DNA of 64,000 bases from Flavobacteriales bacterium UBA6057 (GCA_002428995.1 DIYJ01000004.1:186001-250000); one strand, 5' to 3'; shown: positions 43,613-55,100, counted from the first letter of the stretch. Translations and numbers: made by a program. Notes: a model not told the origin generated them from the sequence alone.

Positions 43613-46600
43613 ATGTACACTCATTGGAAATCTTTTAGGCGGATCCTGCTATCGGGCGCCTTGGTTTTTTGGGGCGCTTCGGTGACTCAATCGCAGGAGA
43701 TCCTGGAGAAAATCTCTGTGGATAATGTTCACTTTCAACAAACGGTAGATGACGCTGAAATCTATTTTGACCAGGTAGGGCGAGGCAAAGGCACCGGTCA
43801 CAAGCTCTACGAGCGCTGGAAATCCCGGGCAGCTGCGCGTGTGATGCCGGATGGTCGTGTCTTGAGCAGCAAGGTTTTGGCAGAGGTGCTCGCCAATGGA
43901 AACCGGAATACCTCGCAATCGCGTTCTTCCGTATGGAACGCACTCGGCCCCCTGGCCTGGACCAACGGGGGCGGTTACAATCCGGGAGTAGGACGTGTTA
44001 CCGCTATTGCCGTGGAGCCTGTGAGCCAGCAAATCATCTACATCGGCTCCCCCGGTGGAGGGCTCTGGAAGACGGTGAACGGAGGAAGCTCCTGGCAACC
44101 GTTGGGTGACAACTTTGACAACATGGAGGTCTGGGGCATTGCCATCGATCCGTCCAACACCAACACGATCTACTATGGGAACAGCACGGGAGAATTGTAC
44201 AAAAGCACAAATGCCGGTTCCTCGTTCACCAAGATTTTAGATGCTGGCTCCGGGAAAATCCAGACCATCCTCATTCATCCCAGCAATTCCAACATCATGC
44301 ACGTGGCGGTGAAAACCTCCAGTTCTTCCGCACGCGGTATCTACAAGACCACTGATGGCGGTACCAACTGGACGAGGGTATTGACGGTAACCATTGAAGA
44401 CATTGTTTACAAACCCGGTAGCACCTCTGTGCTGTATGCGGCAGGCGATAACTTCTACAAATCCAGCGATTCCGGAGATTCTTACAGTCAGGTGACCACG
44501 GGCTTTCAATCCACACAGCGCATGAAAATTGCCGTGACTCCAGCGAACAGCGACTACGTGTATGTCGTCCAGAAAAACGGTGGTCAATTCGGTTGGTTCT
44601 ACCAGTCCACCAACAGCGGAGCGAGTTTTACCGCATTGCAGGAGCACACTACTTCCACCAATTACATTGGAAACCAGGCAAGTCGTGACATGGCCATCGC
44701 GGTGAGTACCACCAACGCGAACGAGGTTCACATTGGAGGCTTCGACATGTATGTTACCACCAATGGTGGAACCAGCTTTGTGCAGGAAGCCGATTGGTAT
44801 TATCCATCCACCACACCGGGTGGCAGCAGCAGCGGTCATGCTTACATCCACGCTGACATTGAAGTGCTTCAATACATCGATGGGAACATGTTTGCCGGAA
44901 CGGATGGTGGCATTTTCAAAAGCACTGATGCAGGCGACAATTTCACGGATTTGTCCACCGGTTTGGGCATTACCCAGTTTTATCGCATCAACAGTTCCCT
45001 TACCGATCAATACCGGGTAGTAGGTGGATCGCAGGACAATGGAACCAATGTGAAAAGCACAGCCGCCCACAGTTGGAAGCACATGATGGGTGCCGATGGC
45101 ATGGATTGCGGCATTGATCCGACCAATTCCAACATCATCTATGGTATGATTCAGCGCGGTTCGCTTTACAAGTCTACCAATGGAGGTGACAGCCGGTTTA
45201 GCCCTGTTCAGCCACCTGAAGCCGGCAGTGGCAACTGGGTGACACCCTTCGCGATTGACCCGAACAACGGAAACCGTCTGTATGCCGGATACAACGATCT
45301 CTACCGTCACGACAATGCCGCTGCCAGTGGCTCGTGGGTAAATACGACCTCCAGCATGAGCTTTGGCGGCAAGCTGAGCCACATTGAGCTGTGTCCCTCC
45401 AATTCTGACAGAATTTATGTGGCCCGCAGCAATCGCATTTGGACGTCCAGCGACATTACCACCGGTGCTCCTGCATGGACGGAAATCAGCACAGGTATCA
45501 GCGGCACCATCAACGACATCGCTGCTGATCCGGATGATGACACGCGTGTGGTGGTTTGCACTTCGTTTGGAAACGTGTACGAGAGCACCAACAGCGGTTC
45601 TTCCTGGACGGATATCACTTCTGGACTCCCTGGAGTTTCGGTGATCTCCGTGGTTCTGGATGACGCAGCCAGCGAAGGCATTTATGCCGCCATTGACGGT
45701 GCAGTCTATTACATGGACAATAGCACAGCCTGGACGCTCTATTCCTCTGATTTGCCGAAGGTGGACATCGATGAGATTGAGATTTTCTTTGGCTCTGGAA
45801 GCAACAGCAAAGTGCGCCTGGCTACCTACGGCCGAGGTCTTTGGGAAGCTCCCCTGATGGGTGGAGGAACCGGTGGGACTTGCGCCAGCACCGTCTCCAG
45901 CTTTCCTTACAGCGAAGGGTTTGAAACCACCGGCCATGGATGGGAGCAGGTGACGACCGATGATTTTGATTGGACAAGACAAACGGGTTCTACGGTTTCT
46001 ACCAACACCGGACCATCCGGTGCAGCGGTGGGTAGCTACTACATGTACACGGAATCATCCTCTCCCAACTACCCGAGCAAAAATGCCCTGCTTGTATCTC
46101 CGTGCTTTGACTTTTCGGGCATTTCCTCACCACAGCTGAGCTTCCAATACCACATGTATGGAGCTAACATGGGCACGGCATCTCTGGATGTTTCCACCGA
46201 TAATGGAAGCACCTGGACTTCTGTGTGGACCTTGTCAGGTGATCAGGGCAACAGCTGGGAAACAGCCAACGTAGACCTTTCGGCTTATGGCTCGCAGACG
46301 GTGCAGCTGCGCTTCAGCGGCACCACCAGTACAGACTGGACCAGTGACATCAGCATTGACGATGTGAGGATTGAAGGAGGTCCGTCCTGTGTGACTACCG
46401 TCACGAGTTTCCCCTACGCGGAGAGTTTTGAGTCAGGACTGGGCGATTGGACGCACAGCGACTCCGATGATTTTGACTGGATTCGCAAGAGCGGTACCAC
46501 CACTTCTTCGGGAACCGGTCCTTCCGGTGCGGATGACGGTACCTATTACATGTATGTAGAAGCTTCTTCTCCGAACTATCCTACAAAGAACACAAAGCTG

Positions 46601-47743
46601 ATCTCACCTTGCTTTGATCTTTCGGGAATCTACAACCCCGAGTTCTCCTTTCGTTACCACATGCTCGGAAGTGCAGTGGGAACCTTAAAGTTGCAGGTAA
46701 GCTCTGATGGTGGAGGTTCATGGACAGATCTTTGGAGCGCCACGGGTGACCAGGGAAGCAATTGGAATTCTGCTAGCGCAGACCTCTCTGCCTATGCAGG
46801 CTCTACCATTCAGTTAAGGTTTGATGGCACCACAGGAAGCAGCTATCAGGGAGACATGTGCATCGATAAAATGGCGCTTGAGGCGGGTATCAACTGTAGC
46901 AGTGCTGAAGCAATGCCTTACGCAGAGAGTTTTGAAACCGGATTGGGAATCTGGAGTCAAGCCGGTGGTGATGACATGGATTGGACTCGCAAAACAGGCA
47001 CAACTTCTTCTGTGAACACCGGACCGAGTGGTGCGGATGACGGAAGCTATTACATGTACTTGGAGGCTTCGTCACCCAACTACCCCTCCAAGAACGCATA
47101 CCTCGAATCCGGTTGTGTGAGCCTTAGCAGCAGTCCAGAGGCCTCCTTCCGCTATCACATGTATGGAGCCGCCATGGGCACACTCCGCTTCCAGGCTTCT
47201 GATGACGGAGCAGCATGGACCACGCTGTGGACTTTATCAGGCGATCAGGGCAACAGTTGGCAAACTGCGAGTATTGATCTTTCGGCCTATGCCAACCGAA
47301 CGGTGAAGTTTCGCTATTTCGGAACCACAGGCACCAGCTACACGAGCGACATCTGCATTGATCTGCTGAACGTGGAAGAAAATGCACCGTTGGCGGAATT
47401 CAATGAACCTGTGATTGAGGAGGACGCTCCCGTGATCAGTGATGTTGCTGAAGAGTCTGAAGCCGTTGCTGAAGAGCGCCCGGTGGTAGAAGAGCAGCAA
47501 ATTCTGGTGTTCCCGAATCCAGCCCGCGATTGGCTCAACATCCAGTTTGTTGGAGTAGGAGAGGAGGCGCAGATCGTCTTGTTCAACATGAATGGTCAGC
47601 TACAGCAGCAGAACCTGCATCAAACACAGCAAGGCATTAACCTGCTGAAAATGCACGTTCCGGATCTTCCTGTTGGAATCTACTTCCTGAACATTCGCAT
47701 GGGTGAAACCAATGAATTCAGAAAGATTGAGATCATTCATTGA
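43613..47743 (+). CDS. BNR/VPS10-like repeat protein with three MAM-like domains and T9SS tail
   Basis: The 1376-residue protein has a signal peptide (RRILLSGALVFWGASVTQSQ). The first 750 residues are BNR/VPS10-type propeller repeats: the phrase KSTNGGxSW (YKSTNAGSSF, YKTTDGGTNW, YKSSDSGDSY, FKSTDAGDNF, YKSTNGGDS, YESTNSGSSW) recurs with the Asp-box geometry. Then come three MAM-like domains (nt about 45890-46380, 46390-46880, 46890-47380), each with SFPYxExFE, a W, GPSGADDGxYYMYxEASSPNYP and LRFxGTTGxSY. An acidic, Glu/Val-rich linker precedes a T9SS tail (ILVFPNPARDWLNIQF to RKIEIIH). It is likely a cell-surface adhesin or an enzyme of the sialidase/xyloglucanase fold; no catalytic residues can be assigned by eye. 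A terminator follows 23 bp after the stop. Confidence 0.88.
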   Translation: MYTHWKSFRRILLSGALVFWGASVTQSQEILEKISVDNVHFQQTVDDAEIYFDQVGRGKGTGHKLYERWKSRAAARVMPDGRVLSSKVLAEVLANGNRNTSQSRSSVWNALGPLAWTNGGGYNPGVGRVTAIAVEPVSQQIIYIGSPGGGLWKTVNGGSSWQPLGDNFDNMEVWGIAIDPSNTNTIYYGNSTGELYKSTNAGSSFTKILDAGSGKIQTILIHPSNSNIMHVAVKTSSSSARGIYKTTDGGTNWTRVLTVTIEDIVYKPGSTSVLYAAGDNFYKSSDSGDSYSQVTTGFQSTQRMKIAVTPANSDYVYVVQKNGGQFGWFYQSTNSGASFTALQEHTTSTNYIGNQASRDMAIAVSTTNANEVHIGGFDMYVTTNGGTSFVQEADWYYPSTTPGGSSSGHAYIHADIEVLQYIDGNMFAGTDGGIFKSTDAGDNFTDLSTGLGITQFYRINSSLTDQYRVVGGSQDNGTNVKSTAAHSWKHMMGADGMDCGIDPTNSNIIYGMIQRGSLYKSTNGGDSRFSPVQPPEAGSGNWVTPFAIDPNNGNRLYAGYNDLYRHDNAAASGSWVNTTSSMSFGGKLSHIELCPSNSDRIYVARSNRIWTSSDITTGAPAWTEISTGISGTINDIAADPDDDTRVVVCTSFGNVYESTNSGSSWTDITSGLPGVSVISVVLDDAASEGIYAAIDGAVYYMDNSTAWTLYSSDLPKVDIDEIEIFFGSGSNSKVRLATYGRGLWEAPLMGGGTGGTCASTVSSFPYSEGFETTGHGWEQVTTDDFDWTRQTGSTVSTNTGPSGAAVGSYYMYTESSSPNYPSKNALLVSPCFDFSGISSPQLSFQYHMYGANMGTASLDVSTDNGSTWTSVWTLSGDQGNSWETANVDLSAYGSQTVQLRFSGTTSTDWTSDISIDDVRIEGGPSCVTTVTSFPYAESFESGLGDWTHSDSDDFDWIRKSGTTTSSGTGPSGADDGTYYMYVEASSPNYPTKNTKLISPCFDLSGIYNPEFSFRYHMLGSAVGTLKLQVSSDGGGSWTDLWSATGDQGSNWNSASADLSAYAGSTIQLRFDGTTGSSYQGDMCIDKMALEAGINCSSAEAMPYAESFETGLGIWSQAGGDDMDWTRKTGTTSSVNTGPSGADDGSYYMYLEASSPNYPSKNAYLESGCVSLSSSPEASFRYHMYGAAMGTLRFQASDDGAAWTTLWTLSGDQGNSWQTASIDLSAYANRTVKFRYFGTTGTSYTSDICIDLLNVEENAPLAEFNEPVIEEDAPVISDVAEESEAVAEERPVVEEQQILVFPNPARDWLNIQFVGVGEEAQIVLFNMNGQLQQQNLHQTQQGINLLKMHVPDLPVGIYFLNIRMGETNEFRKIEIIH

Positions 47744-47765
47744 TCTGATCGTCAATGATGGAATA

Positions 47766-47797
47766 GAAAAGGCTGCCCTTTGGGTGGCCTTTTTTTG
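47766..47797 (+). terminator. Rho-independent terminator after the BNR/MAM gene
   Basis: AAAAGGCTGCCC pairs with GGGTGGCCTTTT around a TTT loop, with T-tract TTTTTTT. It is followed by the REP-like palindrome. Confidence 0.75.
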
Positions 47798-47861
47798 TGC
47801 TTTGGGTTGGGAAGTGGGTGTATTGTGTTGTGGTGCTTGAATATGACTTTGGGACAATACT

Positions 47862-47984
47862 TTCACCCTTCGAGACATGCCGCGCAGCGGCATTCCTCAG
47901 GATGACGGATCCTCTTTTGTGTGGGGGATGTCATCCTGAGGAGGCACGCTTTACGTGCCGTCTCGAAGGGTGACTGTGCTTTCG
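47862..47984. repeat. REP-like nested palindrome
   Basis: Two long inverted arms share TCACCCTTCGAGAC on the outside and TCCTCAGGATGAC on the inside. Between these parts each arm has its own small hairpin with different bases: GCCGCGCAGCGGC in the left arm and GGCACGTAAAGCGTGCC (by reverse complement) in the right. The whole could fold as a large cruciform with side hairpins. Such elements are repeated widely in many bacterial genomes; I see only this copy here. The right arm ends next to an open frame that I do not call. Confidence 0.75.
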
Positions 47985-48062
47985 CGAAGCTCCATGAAAA
48001 CAAAGGGAGCCCTAAAGACAGGCAACCGTCATCGAAGGATGATGAAAACTCCTGCCGATGTT

Positions 48063-48461
48063 CTAAGGCAGGTAGATGGGGGCTTTTTCAGGAACCTCTC
48101 GGTATCGCAGGGAGTGGCTTTGATGGTCCAGACGGTAGAAGATGACGGCCGTCTTTTCTCCGACTTCAACGTCCTTGAAGGGCGTGCCCTTAGCCAGGTC
48201 AATAGAGTAAATGGTTTTTTCAGCCTGTAGTGTGTAGCGCATTCCTTCATAAACGATGGATTCGGGAATGATAGGCGCATTTGGAGCGATTTCAAGATGG
48301 AGCCTTAGGTAAGTTACGGTGGGGCTTTCCTGAGTTCCAGGGACTTCTTTCTGAAGGTAGATTTCTTCAATTTCAATGGGTGTTGAATCCTGTCTTGGTT
48401 GGCCCAGCACTGAAAAGGTAAGAAGGAGTTTTGCCAGGATGATGATGGTCTTGTGATCCAT
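48063..48461 (-). CDS. Small exported protein, unknown function
   Basis: The 132-residue product begins with a signal peptide (MDHKTIIILAKLLLTFSVLGQ). The mature part is beta-rich with a conserved-looking core, EIYLQKEVPGTQ, VTYLRLHLEIAPNAP, YEGMRYTLQAE and YSIDLAKGTPF. There is no lipobox, T9SS tail or known motif. It is a lone gene beyond the REP-like palindrome and convergent with the BNR/MAM gene. I do not recognise a family. The frame is sustained by the signal peptide and length. The 48462-48695 gap should hold its promoter and that of the next gene. Confidence 0.65.
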   Translation of the reverse strand: MDHKTIIILAKLLLTFSVLGQPRQDSTPIEIEEIYLQKEVPGTQESPTVTYLRLHLEIAPNAPIIPESIVYEGMRYTLQAEKTIYSIDLAKGTPFKDVEVGEKTAVIFYRLDHQSHSLRYREVPEKAPIYLP

Positions 48462-48695
48462 GATTTGGATGGCAAAGTTAGTGATGGGTAACTCGAAAAG
48501 CCTACGTGCAACCTTTCAGTCGTGGGGCTCTTAGATCCTATGTGGAATCAGGTGTTTTGGTGTGCAGGGGGACGGAATTCAGCTTTGGCTCAACCGGCTG
48601 TTTAGGTTTATTTTCACTAGTAGTAAACACTTGAAAACCAAAATTATAGTCTGTTGTTTCTCCCCGGTGTTTAACTTCGAGAAGCTGCCTATCCT

Positions 48696-51600
48696 ATGAA
48701 TTCTAACACCTGTCGTACATGCTTTTTGATCGCTATCTTCCTGATGGCAGCGCTGTCGGGCAAAGTGTTGGCGCAGGGAGAGGCCAATATTTGGCATTTC
48801 GGTCAGAATGCGGGGCTTGACTTCAATGGCGGATCTCCCGTAGCACTGGGTAATGGCGCCATTAATCAGCTTGAAGGTTGTGCTACAATCAGCGATGCAA
48901 ACGGGTCCTTGCTCTTTTATACGGACGGTCTTAGCGTTTGGAATGCAAACCACGTGATCATGGTGAATGGGACCGGGCTCATGGGGAATCCTTCTGCGGC
49001 TCAATCTGCGGTGATTGTTCCAAAACCCAACAACCCGGCCGTCTACTACATTTTCACCGTTCCATCAGGTTGTGGGAGCTTCGGCAACGGCTTGCGCTAT
49101 TCCGAAGTAGACATGTCACTGGCAGGCGGCTTGGGAGCTGTTACAGGTACTAAGAATGTCTTCCTTACGCTTTCCACCTGCGAGAAAATTACAGCGGTGG
49201 TTCATGGCACCGGAAACAGCTATTGGGTTGTTTGCCAGTCTGCTACCGCAGATGTGAATGCCTTTGAAGTGACCGCAGCAGGAGTGAATACCACACCCGT
49301 AATTAGCAACAGCGGTGCAGCGCCCTACCTGTTTTGTTACATGAAGGCCTCTCCTGACGGCCAGTGGATTGCCCGTGGAGGAACCAACAGTATTCCTGCC
49401 CGACTCATGGAGTTTGATAACCTTACCGGGCAAATCGGCAACTCAGTCCCCATTCCGGTGGTGAGCACTTACGTTTACGGTCTCGATTTCTCAAAATCAA
49501 GTAATTACCTCTACCTCAATCATGGTCCTATTGGGTTTCTCGGCCCCGGCTCTCTGATTCAGTACGATCTCAGCCTCACTTCTTTAACGGCTATTGCTTC
49601 TTCTGCTACATCTGTGGGATCCCCTCCGCAAGACTTTCGCTATGCGATTCAGTTGGCTCCGGATGGGAAAATCTATGGGGTGGGTTTTTTTACCGGTAGC
49701 CTGTTTGCGCTCAATGAGCCCGACTCCGCTGGTCCTGCGAGTAATTTTCAAACCAATGCCGTTACCCTGGCCTTTGGAACTTCGAATCGATTGGGGCTCC
49801 CCACCTTTATTCAATCTTTCTTCCAGCAGGTGAGTATCACGGTGGAAGACACCTGTGAATTGGACACCACACTCTTCACTGCTTCCAATCCATCCCTCGA
49901 CTCGGTCTTCTGGAATTTTGACGATACAGCCAGTGGCAGTTTCAATGATGCTTCCGGGGATTCTGTCTTTCATGTGTTCTCCGCTCCGGGAACATATCAG
50001 GTGACGGCATTGAGCTATTTCACGAACAATACTGGCTTCATTGGATTTGTCGATTCCACCTTGGATACGATTACAGTGACGATCCATCCGCTGCCCCAAA
50101 TTGATTTAGGAAACGACACGGTGCTGTGTGAAGGAGATTCGCTAAGCATTCTCAATTCCAATACGGTGTTGGGAATGAACTATTTATGGATTGATTCATC
50201 CACCAGCGAGTTCCTGCCCATCGATACAGCGGGCACCTATTGGGTGGAAACGAGTACGCTGTGCGGTACGGCTTACGACACCATTACGATTGACAGTGTG
50301 TTGCCTGCATTTGTTGATTTTGGTCCTGACACTATTCTCTGCGTGGGCGATACATTGACCTTCGAGGTAGAAGTGGCATATGGCAGCTACCTCTGGCAGG
50401 ACAACGACACCAGCAATGTGTATGATGTGACCACCTCTGGGCAGTATGCGGTGACGGCCACAGGGCTCTGCAATACCAGCATTGACACGATCAACGTGTA
50501 TTTTGTTGAACCTCCCGAATACCAATCGCCCTTCGACACGACTTTCTGCAACGGGCAAACGCTTGACTTGCTCGTTTCAGCCGACAGCGCGACATATCTG
50601 TGGAATACAGGATCATTAGACTCTACCATCACCGTAGGGGTAACCGATACGTTTCTGGTATCCACCACCAATGCATGCGGCACCTTCGAAGACACGACCA
50701 TCGTTACCATCGATTTTCCGTTGAACACAAACCTGGGGGCAGACACCGTGCTTTGCGTTGGAACGAGTTACAACCTCTTCGCGAACCTTCCCGGCAACAA
50801 TCAGTACCTCTGGCAAGACAGCAGTACCAATGAATCTATGCTTGTTGACGCTCCAGGAACCTACTGGCTTCGGGCCACCAACACCTGCGATAGCTACAGC
50901 GATACGATTGAGGTAGACTACGAAGTTCCACCAGCCATTTCATTGCCCGATCGTGTGCAATTCTGTGATGGGGAATCCTACCTCGCTTCTGTTCCTTTTT
51001 CCAGAGCTGACTACCTATGGAGTAATGGAAGTATGCAGCCCGAGATCACGATTTACGGAGCCGGACTCTATCATGTAACGGTTACCAATCTGTGTGGTGT
51101 AGATGAAGATTCAGTACTCGCCATTGTCGATTTTCCGCTGGAAGTGGACATCGGCAGCGTCTTTGAATTGTGTGAAGGGCAGACCATTACCTTGGATGCT
51201 ACCGCTCCTAATGATCCTGTTTATGAGTGGAATAACTCGAGCCAGGAACCTACCGCTGTGGTGTCCGGTCAGGGGTATTACCGGGTCACTGTTACCAACA
51301 GTTGTGGCTCTTACAGCGATGAAGTGGCCGTTTACATGCAACCCAAGCCAAAGCCAGAGCTTCCCGGTGACACTGCGATCTGCGGTGACGAGGAATGGAC
51401 GATTAAACTCAGCGATCAGACGGCTAACTTCCTTTGGCAGGATGGTTCTGTTTCCAGGCGCTACACCGTTTCTGATCCCGGACTCTATCTGCTCACCATT
51501 TCGAATGCCTGTGGAAAGCGCACGGATTCCATGGAAGTGATCCAGAATGACATTCCAGAAGTCTCTTTGGGTGTGGATACGGTCTACTGTCCCAGTGTGG

Positions 51601-52049
51601 CCGAATTGTTCCTAGATCCATCTGTAAAAAGTGACCATGAGCTGCTTTACAGCTGGAGTACAGGTGCGCAGGGTTCTACGCTCGAAGTAGAAGCTCCCGG
51701 CACGTATGAGTTGACCATTACTGATCCGATCACAGGCTGTTTCAATCGGGACGTTGTGTTTGTAGGTGATTGCCCTGTAGCCATCTGGATTCCCAATACC
51801 TTCTCGCCCAATCGCGATGGCATCAATGATGTGTTCTTACCCCATTTGAGCTATGTGACTGATTACGAGCTGAAGGTGTTTGATCGATGGGGGCATCAGA
51901 TCTTCACCACGATCAATCCCAACGTAGGGTGGGATGGAACAGATCAGGGCATTTTGGTTCCTTCCGGGGTTTATGTCTACTCCCTTAGCTTTTTCAGCGA
52001 TGTGTTGGGCCGGGAGACACTTACCGGTTCTGTGAGCCTGATGCGCTAG
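48696..52049 (+). CDS. Gliding-type surface protein with PKD and repeat domains, T9SS type B tail
   Basis: The 1117-residue protein has a signal peptide (CFLIAIFLMAALSGKVLAQ). The first 370 residues resemble a common Bacteroidota propeller (NIWHFGQNAGLDF, CATISDANGSLLFYTDG, QLAPDGKIYG). A PKD-like domain follows (VFWNFDDTASG to SAPGTYQVTAL). Then come about seven units of roughly 80 residues with the words LGxDTxLC, YLWxDxS, GTYWV and CG, which are typical of the repeat region of these proteins. The end is the CHU_C type tail: IPNTFSPNRDGINDVF, LKVFDRWGHQIF, GWDGTD and GVYVYSL. Type B tails are recognised by the T9SS and give surface attachment. Probably an adhesin or gliding-associated protein. 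Confidence 0.88.
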   Translation: MNSNTCRTCFLIAIFLMAALSGKVLAQGEANIWHFGQNAGLDFNGGSPVALGNGAINQLEGCATISDANGSLLFYTDGLSVWNANHVIMVNGTGLMGNPSAAQSAVIVPKPNNPAVYYIFTVPSGCGSFGNGLRYSEVDMSLAGGLGAVTGTKNVFLTLSTCEKITAVVHGTGNSYWVVCQSATADVNAFEVTAAGVNTTPVISNSGAAPYLFCYMKASPDGQWIARGGTNSIPARLMEFDNLTGQIGNSVPIPVVSTYVYGLDFSKSSNYLYLNHGPIGFLGPGSLIQYDLSLTSLTAIASSATSVGSPPQDFRYAIQLAPDGKIYGVGFFTGSLFALNEPDSAGPASNFQTNAVTLAFGTSNRLGLPTFIQSFFQQVSITVEDTCELDTTLFTASNPSLDSVFWNFDDTASGSFNDASGDSVFHVFSAPGTYQVTALSYFTNNTGFIGFVDSTLDTITVTIHPLPQIDLGNDTVLCEGDSLSILNSNTVLGMNYLWIDSSTSEFLPIDTAGTYWVETSTLCGTAYDTITIDSVLPAFVDFGPDTILCVGDTLTFEVEVAYGSYLWQDNDTSNVYDVTTSGQYAVTATGLCNTSIDTINVYFVEPPEYQSPFDTTFCNGQTLDLLVSADSATYLWNTGSLDSTITVGVTDTFLVSTTNACGTFEDTTIVTIDFPLNTNLGADTVLCVGTSYNLFANLPGNNQYLWQDSSTNESMLVDAPGTYWLRATNTCDSYSDTIEVDYEVPPAISLPDRVQFCDGESYLASVPFSRADYLWSNGSMQPEITIYGAGLYHVTVTNLCGVDEDSVLAIVDFPLEVDIGSVFELCEGQTITLDATAPNDPVYEWNNSSQEPTAVVSGQGYYRVTVTNSCGSYSDEVAVYMQPKPKPELPGDTAICGDEEWTIKLSDQTANFLWQDGSVSRRYTVSDPGLYLLTISNACGKRTDSMEVIQNDIPEVSLGVDTVYCPSVAELFLDPSVKSDHELLYSWSTGAQGSTLEVEAPGTYELTITDPITGCFNRDVVFVGDCPVAIWIPNTFSPNRDGINDVFLPHLSYVTDYELKVFDRWGHQIFTTINPNVGWDGTDQGILVPSGVYVYSLSFFSDVLGRETLTGSVSLMR

Positions 52050-52145
52050 TTTGCAGTCCGCTTTTTCTGCGGTAGAGGATGATCTTATCGGCTGAGGCCA
52101 ACGCAACGCTTGTTCAACATTTCACCACCTTATATTCGTCAGCAC

Positions 52146-55100
52146 ATGGTGGGATGGCGCAACATATTCCTTCTGATATTAAGCCTGATGGCCGGCCATG
52201 GTCTCTATGCTCAATTGCTGCTCGGACCTGAGGGACATGGGGTCGATTATCCTTTTCCCTGGGGGAAGAGCTATGTGACAGACATGGTTCCGGAACAACA
52301 GGGGCACTGGTGGGTGGCGACCTTCGATCGCGGATTGGTAGAGTTTGATGGGACACGCTACTTTGCCATTCAACCGGATGAAGAAGATCCCCGATTTTCA
52401 GAGGAGCGTATCGAGGCGATATGCCGTTGGGGAGAGCAACTTGTACTTGGTTACTTCAGGGGTGGTGTACGCTTTTTTGACCCGGAGTCTCATCAGTTTT
52501 CAACTCCAGAGAACCTGAACAACAGACTTTCAGACGAAAGAATCTCATTTCTGCAACCCGTCTCGAACGATGTTCTGCTGCTCGGAACACATACCACTGG
52601 ACTCACCGTTTACGATCGGTCGGTCGATTCTCTCATTCTGCTGTCACCTCAGGCGTTTTTCCCGGAATACGATGAAGTGATGTTCAACATCATCAAGGGT
52701 GTGCTGCCCATTCCCGGGCGTGAAGAAATGTATTGGGTGAGTACACTCCGAGGTTTGCTGGAACTGAACCTGAAGACTCTGTCCTTCGAGCGTTGCATTC
52801 CGCTCACTCAGTCGTTCTGCGACAACCCGGCCGAGTATGTGGGATCGGAGGGAGGCGTTCGATCCTTCGCTTATGATGGCAGCCACCTGTGGTGTGCCAG
52901 CTGGGGTGGAGGTTTATTAAGGGTAAATCCTTCCGATGGTCGTTTCAAGACCTTCAAATTCCAGCCGACCAATAATGCTTCGGGCTGGAACAACAACATC
53001 ATCGACTTGCTCCTGAGAGGAGATACGGTATACCTGAATTCCTCGGGCTATGGCTTTGGATACTTCCATAAGCCGAATGAGACCTTTCATTTTCCCCGGT
53101 ACCTGAACGGTCAACCGTGGAAGCCAGGTGAGCTGAAGTTTTATGAAGTGTCGGCTGATCAAGTCTGGATGGGGTTTGATACGGGGCTGAGAAAGTATGA
53201 TCGAAGCACCAACTTCATGAAGCGAAGCTGGGAACAGTCGAACCTCTATGAAGTCCTTCGCATGGATTCTATGTGGTATGGCTGCAACATTGTAGAAGGC
53301 CGCTCTCGCTTGTTTCATTCAAAGGATACCACAGCGCTTTTTGAAACACGACAAGGAAACCTCATTGCGGGTATCGAAGCAAGAGATGATGGATTGTTGT
53401 ACGTGCTCGATTTTTCCCGCCTGGGACTTTTTGATCCTGCTGTTGGTGTAGTGGAGTGGCAAGAAGGACCTGGTTCTGAGTTGGCCAGGGAGGGTGAATT
53501 TCTTGGCTTTCATGCAGCGAGTGATTCCATGCTTCTCGCAGACAAAAAACTACAGGAACTCTACAAGATTGATCCTCGAACGGGAAGCTTTGAGGTGATT
53601 GGTGAAAATGATTTGGTGTTCAGTTGGATCACCGCCTTTCTGCCAACTGATGATGGTGGAACCTGGATGGGAACAGAGGAGGGGCTGGTACTGCTGGATG
53701 CCAAAGGTGCGGTAGAACAGATTTTCAGACCAGAGCATTTTGAGGAGTTGGATTTCCGTCTGCGCTTCGTGAGGGCTTTGGCTAGCTCGAAGCCTGGAGA
53801 ATTGTGGGCCGCTTGTGCGGAGAACGGCTTGGTGAGGCTTGTGAAAGACGCGGAGGATTGGAAGGTGAGTGGTCAATGGACGGCCGCTCAGCTTGGGATC
53901 AAAAAGATGACCGCTCTCGCATGTTTGGGTGGTATAACGTGGCTCGGAGGTAAAGAAGGTTTGGCCGCCATCACACACCGTGGAGATTCCCTTCGGTTAT
54001 TCCCTTCCTCTATGGGAGTTGCTCCGGTTTCAGAATTTGTAGTGAGTGACGACCGATTGTATGCCGTGAAGCCTGATGGAGTGCACGCCATCGCCACGGA
54101 TAGACTGATGAGCTTTACCAGCTCTACGGAGCCTTACCTCCGTTCTGTTTCCTCTTTTGGTCAGGAACTCGATCTTAGTTCCTGGGCACAGGATCATCAA
54201 TTGCACGATTTGTCTTCGCGCGAGCATTTCATTGAGTTGGCGCTCGGTTTTCGCTCAGAAATGCCGGTGGCTGAGATTGACGCCCGGTATCAATTGCTTC
54301 CTGATACGCATTGGTATGCTCTGGCTGATGATCAGCGTATTTCGCTGAACTTCCTCGGACCGGATGCCTACTGTGTTCGAGTCAGGGTGAGGCAACCAGA
54401 TCTTGCATGGAGCAATCCGATCGAGCTGTTGCGCTGGACCATTCCGGTGCCTTGGTGGCAGCGCTTGTGGTTTCGCGTGCTGCTTGCGTTGTTGCTGGTC
54501 GTCTTCACTGCCGGAGCATTCACATGGCGTCAGAATCGTTGGCGAAAGCGCATTGTGAAGGAACAGGCGCATAAAGAGCAGCTGATGGAGCTGGAAATGG
54601 AAGCCTTGCGCAGCCAGATCAATCCACACTTCATTTTCAATGCGCTGAACGCCATTCGTTTCCATTTCATTTCCGGTGAAAGGAAAATCGGACAGTCGTA
54701 CACGGAGAAGTTTTCCTCTATGCTTCGCTTTGTGCTGGTCAAAGCCAGCGAAAAGTGGATTCCCCTGGCAGATGACCTCGCGGCATTGAAGCTCTACTTT
54801 GAACTGGAGCAATCGCGTTTCGATCCTCCATTTGCGTTTTCGATCCATGTTTCTCCTGATGTTGATCAAAGTCAGGAGCGCATTCCTCCCATGCTGCTTC
54901 AGCCTTTTGTAGAAAATGCCATCTGGCATGGGATCTCTCCAAAAAAGGAGACTGGAAGTATCGAGGTCAGAATTCGGGTTGAAGGGGATTACCTTTTGAT
55001 CATTGTGGAAGATGACGGGATCGGAAGGGAAGCTGCGGCTGAGCTTCGGGCGCAACGTCCTGCTGGTTCGCGCAAGCGTTCACAAGGCATGGATGTGACC

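Noticed and set aside
44237..45982. 581-codon open frame antisense to the BNR/MAM gene
   Set aside because: It lies wholly within a well-supported gene, has no start context and reflects the composition of the repeats on the other strand.
48696..52049. Possible CRISPR-like repetition in the ~80-residue repeats of the gliding-type protein
   Set aside because: The repeats are diverged coding repeats of about 240 bp without identical short repeats or uniform spacers.
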